Assembly: GCA_036924285.1 (NCBI GenBank)
Contig: JAYKYS010000005.1
Span: forward strand, 3,782,001 to 3,846,000
DNA from: Asterella californica
Lineage: Eukaryota; Streptophyta; Marchantiopsida; Marchantiales; Aytoniaceae
DNA length: 64,000 nt
Direction: 5' to 3'
Part shown: positions 57,870 through 64,000 of the stretch, in pieces
How the letters are laid out: every line of letters starts with the position of its first letter
Position numbering within the stretch: position 1 is the first letter of the stretch
Program-made: the position numbers and the translations under genes
Notes under the pieces: generated by a model
Told to the model about the DNA's origin: nothing
The model's input: only the letters and a program-made list of their open reading frames with translations
The model's database searches: none

Positions 57870-60800
57870 GCCTCACGAGATTGCTTACTTTGCAAGGATC
57901 AGTGACAATTACACAGTCATTGATGATATCTCATCAATCGTTTGCGCTATCCGTAGCATTTCATTAACTCCACACTGTCTAGCTAGCCGTTGTTATCCAA
58001 AGGTCTCCTTCGTTCCCTCTCAAGAAGAGCTACTTCAAGTCTTCAACATTCCACACTCAACTTTCTTCTTGTTTTGGCTCAAGCCTTCTCTAATAGCATA
58101 GCGATAAAAGTTAATAGCATTCATTCCTCCCGTACGCTGTCTGAACCCTTATTTGAAGCGTATGCAGTTTTGATCAGTGTTCGGGAAGGATTTTTGAGAG
58201 AACCGGGGATTTTCCGGCACGACCTGGCATCAACCGGCGATTTTCTAAAAGATACCGGAAGTTGTTTCACTTTTCGAGTATTGAGAGTACTATATTCATT
58301 TTTTAGTCGGTAATTTTTCGACTCTTTTTTCTAAATTTTCAGAAATTCACATTCTCAACCGGTTCTCACTACTCTATCAGCCCGAACTCCCCGGACATTA
58401 GTTTTGATGCTAGCCGGAGGAGGTAGCCTTAGAAAGGAATGTTTCTCTTGATTTATTAACAGGTGGTGTAGTTAGATCAATAAGGCAACCTAAGTGGCAT
58501 AAGAATACATATTGACAATCTCCTTGACAATGAGTTTTTATGTAGATTAGTACGGCTTGAGTTTGATTAACAAATGTGAGGAGAATGAATTCAATACTAG
58601 CATATTAAGATAGAGAGGAAAGCATAGAGCTAGTTCGCACTTTGGTGAGAACTTAAACAGTTGATTAAAGAGAAATTCAAAATTGGAAAGGTTTAGAAGT
58701 ATTATACAAATGAGAGTTTATTCTGTTACTGGACATTATCTTCATTTGAGAACAAAACAAAGACCTAACTTGCCCGAGAGTTGTGGTTGTTGTAGCTATA
58801 CATGTTCCAGGAGGTTTTATTTATCGTTATTTGTGAGAATTTAAGGTATCATAGGTGATAAACTAAAGTTTTGATGTAGCTCATCTGTCGACAGATGGGA
58901 AGATTGGGAAGATATAATCAAGATAAACGATGAAGATTTAAAGTATCGAAAAAGGAAGTTCATATGATGTGTCGGGTTATTTTAACTGCGGTAAACGTAA
59001 GATGAAATATTGAAACTAGCAAATCTTAAACGGCAATTGCTGTTAGCTTTTAATGTACACTACTCCTAAATAAAAGTAACCAGACTTCATATATATCTAA
59101 TATTTACCCTAAACTCTATCTCCTAAATAACATCGTATCTTAAATTTCTCCCATATCCTTGCTCTATAACCTTAAACCCTATAAAGTCCAGACCTGTACA
59201 CTGTGGGGCAGCCGGCACACCATATCTTCTCATATGATTACTCTTTTCTGTAACGTATATAACATCTAGAAAATAACTTGCATATTAATATTACTTTAAA
59301 CCAAAATGGATATGTACCAAGAAAATTCTCATATACGTTTGTAATATTAACATCGGAGCTTTGTAGTTTGCTACTGAAGTTTTATTCTACTTTATCTCAT
59401 ACTTATTCGAATTCATTGGAATGAGAAAAGAATAAATATCCCAATTTGCACCCAGACAGTTTTCCGCGAAGCATTTACGGAAAAAACCAACAATAGGGGA
59501 AAAAGAAAAAAGATCTACAATGAAACAAAATTAGGTGGTAGATATTTCTACCGCGCGGTTTCTTCGCACAGCAGAAATGATGACACTCCTCCTCGAATTA
59601 GCATCCCTACAATTAGGAATTTGAAAGGCAAGTAAAGTGGCCCAACGGGGTACCTGCCGTTACTGTAGAGATGCTTGAAGTTACACTTCTTCGAAGACCT
59701 TTGTACTGTGCTGGTGACTTTTGCTTCGTACTGTACGTAGTTGTTCCCACGAAGTTGTAGAAACGAAATCGGTAAGTGTCTGCGCTCCATGGACTGAGTC
59801 AGCAACAGATATTCCTTGCGACATTTGCAGACAAGTGGCGGGAGTCGATCCCTAGAGGAGAAACAACCGGGAGAGATGTTAGCAGGTGCCGCTGTCGCGA
59901 AAGGCCAAGAAAGGGGCGAAAGGAGAAGAAGGATTCAAAACGCGGGGGGAGCGGGCGCGGCTTGACAAGCGTCGTGCGAATTGGACCACAAGGAAAGTAC
60001 CACCAGAGAGAATCAAATTAGAGAGGAGAGGAGAAGAGCAGAGAAGAGATTGTTTACGTAGGATTGCTGAGGGGTCACCACCTGGTGGATGGATGCAAGA
60101 CGACTGATGAAAGATTTGACCAGATGTGGAGTGAGAGGTGGCATTCAGCAGAGGATTGATGTTCAGCTGATGCGAGGGAGACGCGACTCCGTGCAGAAAG
60201 CAGCGCGACGCTTGGCCGGCGAAATGAAGTTGCGATGGAGTTGTCCGTTAGGCACTCACCACTAGTTAAGTGTGTTTTCTTTGGTTTCTGAGGCTTTGGT
60301 GGGCTCTATTAACACATGCCAAACCACTTTGCGAGGATGAATCAGCCATTTTGCAGAAATTCTCTGCTGGTCTAGTCATGAGTGCGTCGAGCCTTTGGAC
60401 CGAATCTGGTGTGGACTCTGCAGTCGCTCTTCGTCAAATTTCCAAGTTGGACATTCTGCATTCCTTCGCCGCATAGACAGACAGGACGGGGTCATGTCTT
60501 CACTGTCTGAGACGAGCATGTAATGGTCGCCATTTCCCGAGTTCGCTGTTTTCTCGAGAAAATTCGACTGTCCGACGAGTTAACAGGAAACCTCTGCTTG
60601 GGATGACTAGCGGGGCTTTTACGGTTTCGTGAGTTCGTATGAAACAGCAGACCAGTTAGGCTAATTAGCGAAGGCTGGAGTTGGGAGTTTTTGAATCGGA
60701 ATTTTCTGAGATTCTGCAGTTCATCGAGGGGTTAAGCGGTAACTCTACGTCGCTGCTAACCCGCTTGGCAACTCGGGAATCTGCTCTAGCATTATCTGGC

Positions 60801-61119
60801 TATGGGCCTGTCCATGGATTCTCCTCCGCGGAAGCAGCGGGCTTCTCGACCTTTCGGCGGTCCGAGAAGATAGCAAATATTCTCTCTGTGCTGGTTAAAG
60901 CGTCTCTAACGTTTCTCTGATAGTTTTACTGACCCTTGATGGGCATAAGTGAGGTCATTCCCTGTGGGGAGGAAACTGTTTCATCTGAACTATCGGCAAT
61001 CCGTACAGGCTGACTGGAGCAGGGTCCTAAGCTTTAGAGTCCTTGATTTAGACGCCGGAAGTTGGACTGAACGGAAATTTAATTTATTCACCAGGAGTGG
61101 AAATTTAGCAGCCAGGACA

Positions 61120-63150
61120 ATGGACTATGCAACGGAAGGTATGGAAGTGTTACCAGACGCCATACAAGGCCACATTTTGGAGTTTGTGAGAAGCGCGAGA
61201 GACGTTGCGTCCTGCTCCTGTGTTTCAAAAAAATGGAAGGAGGCAATGACCCAGGTTAAGAGTCTCTATTTCGCCCGGAACGTTGGTGATGAGCAGGGCA
61301 TTCTGCCGGATCTCATCGTTTCTCGAATGGTGACGAGTATGGCTGGTTTGCAAGAGCTGATTGTTTACTGTCCATTCTCGAACGTGAGCCTCCTTGCTTG
61401 GCTCCAGCATACCAAAGCAACACTGAAGATACTTGAGCTTCGTGTTGATGACTTGGGTGACAAAAGAATGGGAAACAGTAGCATGAATAAATTGGACTGC
61501 ATTGCCATTTCAACACAGTTACACACTCTTCGGCTTTGGGGCGTTTTGCTTACGAACACTCCACCCGATTGGCGGAGCTTCTATAATCTTCACACACTTG
61601 AAATAGTTGGAGCACGTTTGCGTGATTCTGCACTCTGTGGCATACTTCATGCCTGCCCGTTCCTGACAAATCTCACGTTACTTGGCTGCGAAGGGATCAG
61701 AGTGGCCTGTATAGAGCTAGAGCGTTTGACAAATTGTAGATTGGACTTGTACGGAGCAGGTGACTGTATCATATCAATCATCGCCCCTAAGTTGCAATCT
61801 TTTGAAGTTCAAGGAGCTTCTTGGCTGCGTATTAAGGGGAACCATCGCCTAAGTCACCTTTCTGTGGCAAACAATTCAGGTACACCTTCTTTTATGCAAT
61901 GATCCTAAGAGTCTGCTGTAGGATGGTTACTAACTGTACTAGTCATTTCCAGTATATCCATCATTCCTCTAGGTCTTCAAGCACATTTCATGTTCGACGC
62001 GCAGTACTCGGAAGCCGTTAGAGAAATTTCGTTCCACACCTCTTGTATATGTGGCAGAATCCATGCGATCCTTAGGGTCAAGTTGTCAACCATCAGTGGT
62101 TTGACAAGATTGACACGCATTTCAACGTCACTCCCACACGATGTCTTTGACTGGCAGCTTAGGAGCGCCAGTACCCACCGTATCAGCTACTGTATTCTGA
62201 TACATGCTTGTCAGTTTCGCCAGAAAAACTGCGGAAATAAAATATCCTTGGCTACACTAAGCAACGGTTCTTGCCAAAAATGCAGCAAGTTTGGTGTGTC
62301 AAGTACTGTCCAGACGAATCTCGCAGGAGGTTACCGTCCAACAAAGATTCCGGAATTCCCTGTAGTTGTTGGTGCCATTTGCAACATGGACTTCGAAATT
62401 AACAAGATGAACTACCTCCTCTGTCTGTATTTGTAGTAATTCTTTTCCATGCATCCTAACAATGACTGGCGGTTGTCCAACAGGTAAAGTGAAAAAGTTG
62501 GATGTAGGAAGGCTCCCTGAGTTGCAGTCTCTATCTCTTCGAGGAGTGCATTGGCATTGGGAGGCTGTAAATACCGTGCTTCAATCTGCAACGGAGCTCA
62601 GGGAGCTGTCTATGAGAATAGAATTTTGTGGCGATGCCGACAAACTGGAGCCTTTTCCGGAGATAGATTTTGTGGACTTTTTCAACAGTCATCCGAAACT
62701 TCGTAGCTTTGAAGCGCAGGGAGCAATGTTCGCTGCAGTGGCAAATAAGAACAGTCTCAAGCAGGTAATTATCTTCTGATATTGTGTTTGGATAAGGACT
62801 CTTTTGGTTACTGCCGTTACTCATCTCATTTGTGCATCCAAGGCGTCTCAGTATTCTACTATTGTATACTAAGCATTGATCTAGACCCTGATGTTCTGTT
62901 TGTCTTTGCTGGGCAGTTAACCCCTGCGTTTGTAATTCCATGTTTGGAGGAGGCTTGGGTGACGATACGATCCCCCCTTAACGCAGAGCACAAGCTGGCC
63001 TCGTTAGAAGCTCTGGTGAGATGCAGTCCACGGCTTCGGCGCCTTCATATTAGACTGTCACAAATGAAGAACTGTGAACCTGTGGCGGATGAATTCTTTT
63101 TCAGGGTTTTAGGATTAAAGTTTAGGTATGAGTTTATTAAGATCGAGTAG
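61120..63150 (+). CDS. F-box/LRR-repeat protein, 424 aa, three exons
   Basis: Exons 61,120-61,879, 62,484-62,764 and 62,917-63,150 join in frame through GT-AG introns of 604 and 152 bp (phases 1 and 0). An N-terminal F-box covers about residues 8-50 (VLPDAIQGHILEFV, ARDVASCSCVSKKWKEA). Irregular leucine-rich repeats follow to the C-terminus (LKILELRVDDLG, LHTLRLWGVLL, LTNLTLLGCEG, LPELQSLSLRG, LRELSMRIEF, LRRLHIRLSQ). The end LKFRYEFIKIE is typical of a plant F-box/LRR subfamily. Such proteins act as substrate receptors of SCF ubiquitin ligases; the substrate here is unknown. The total length fits plant F-box/LRR proteins of about 420 residues. The first ATG of the frame is 61,120; the open frame upstream starts with GTG and is probably 5' untranslated. 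The 61,990-62,436 frame within intron 1 was not used. Confidence 0.9.
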
Positions 63151-64000
63151 GATATTCGTCCAAAATGTGTAAGCGAATCAGTGTCACAGCATGTCAATTA
63201 TGTTCTGCGTCAAGGCCGAGTACGAGAAATCAGTTACTCCAGCGTGTTGTCATTCTAAGGTCAGCCAACAGAGTCCAGATTTTCGAGCATCCACCATGCC
63301 TTCCAGTTCTCACTTCATAGAACCTGCTGAATCACGTCGCAAGCGGGTATTGGTATGAATGTAAATACAGATTTTCTAGGTATCAAGGCCAGACCTAATT
63401 TCGTCGCTCAAATGCACCATTCGAGGTTGTCAATATTCTGTCAACCCAGTGATACAAGATATGTGTTAAATCATTCGAGGTTGTCATCTTTCAACCCAGT
63501 CAGAAAGTTTGTGTGAAAAATGATTCCACTCGCATAGTACACATTCCACCACCTAGAAAGTGGAATATTTTACTCCAATTTTGCAGCCAGATCTCAGAAG
63601 ACAAATTAGCCTGTCTTCGAAAGCAGTTCAGTTCTTCAAGAATGTCGAAGGGTCAAACTAACCCCGATTTTCCTCTTCGTTTGTGCTCAACTGAATACAT
63701 GTTCAGATGGTACAAAGGTTTTCTCTGTGCCTTGATTCACCTTGTTCCCTACCCGTGTTTGGTTTAGACTTGCTCCATCGATGATGCATCTACAGCGTAC
63801 TATTCAGATTGTTGATCTCACTTGTTTCGTACGTCAGAGTAGCTTAGAGTAAGCTCCGAAGTCCGAACTTAGATCCCTCCATATAATTCTTAGCGAATGA
63901 TGGTCACATGCGAGTCAAGATGTGAGATCTGAAGTTGACGTAAATAGTTCATATCTGAGTGAAATTGACAATTTGGACTAGTAGAGCAGATCTTCATCAT
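63151..64000. other. 3' flank of the F-box gene
   Basis: No gene is recognised. A 54-bp tandem duplication at 63,418-63,525 shares CATTCGAGGTTGTCA and TCAACCCAGT. Confidence 0.4.
63418..63525 (+). repeat. Short tandem duplication, period 54 bp
   Basis: CATTCGAGGTTGTCA starts at 63,418 and again at 63,472. Both units contain TCAACCCAGT and a GTGTKAAA end, with small indels. Confidence 0.75.

Larger units (their letters stand above)
56448..61119. other. Spacer between the oxidase and F-box genes
   Basis: The two genes diverge, so both promoters should lie here. No gene is recognised. It contains foldback sequences at 57,724-57,774 and 57,811-57,869. Open frames near 57,868-58,313 and 59,776-60,107 (Arg/Lys-rich) show no domain. 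GC rises from about 59,800, which probably marks the 5' untranslated region and promoter of the F-box gene. Confidence 0.4.

Noticed and set aside
60949..61119. N-terminal extension of the F-box protein
   Set aside because: The extension starts with GTG, has no ATG before 61,120, and the F-box begins soon after the ATG there.
61990..62436. 148-codon frame in F-box intron 1
   Set aside because: It is not in phase with the flanking exons through consensus splice sites, and the two exons join cleanly without it.
1..64000. CRISPR arrays, bacterial operons, phage genes
   Set aside because: No regularly spaced repeats and no bacterial gene organisation were seen. The bacterial-type rRNA pieces are plastid-like.

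Overview
This window looks like nuclear DNA of a land plant, probably a non-seed plant such as a bryophyte. The species cannot be named from the sequence. Three things support this: a plant-type secreted polyamine oxidase with GT-AG introns, plant-type F-box/LRR and small coiled-coil genes with short introns, and dense Ty3/gypsy LTR retrotransposons. It is eukaryotic and has no operons.

Positions 1-38,760 are a nested transposon cluster with almost no intact reading frame. The reconstruction is as follows. A minus-strand chromovirus-like Ty3 element (family D: integrase at 14.95-16.04 kb, RNase H, reverse transcriptase and protease region at 33.02-35.2 kb) was split by a Tat/Athila-like element (family C, 16,038-33,013). 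Family C has about 0.92-kb LTRs and an exact 4-bp target duplication, GTAC. Family C was itself split by family B (20,596-28,978, about 1.32-kb LTRs). A solo family C LTR lies at 35,196-36,110 with duplication GAGC. Family A is related to B and is present as two complementary halves in opposite orientation: LTR, gag, protease, RT and RNase H on plus at 247-11,225, and integrase plus LTR on minus at 36,171-38,757. The family A 5' LTR is itself interrupted by a 4.9-kb insert (783 to about 5,670) packed with the hexamer GAAGAC/GTCTTC, which carries a broken coiled-coil ORF. The pol motifs of A and B resemble fungal-type Ty3 elements more than the usual plant lineages.

Between the family A half-element and the D integrase lies a roughly 1.67-kb AT-rich island (11,226-12,895). 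It holds plastid-type 16S and 23S rRNA fragments in scrambled order and orientation and is flanked internally by an inverted repeat.

Positions 38.8-64 kb are gene-bearing. A two-exon gene for a 117-aa coiled-coil protein is on minus (40,376-41,242). A flavin polyamine oxidase with a signal peptide and at least nine coding exons is on minus (50,866-56,447); its last exon is unresolved. An F-box/LRR protein gene with three exons and 424 aa is on plus (61,120-63,150). Spacers hold three copies of a tRNA-derived SINE, short tandem duplications and two hairpin (foldback) sequences.

I found no convincing new multi-gene system. The most unusual signals are the fungal-like retroelement lineage, the GAAGAC-saturated insert and the scrambled plastid rRNA island.
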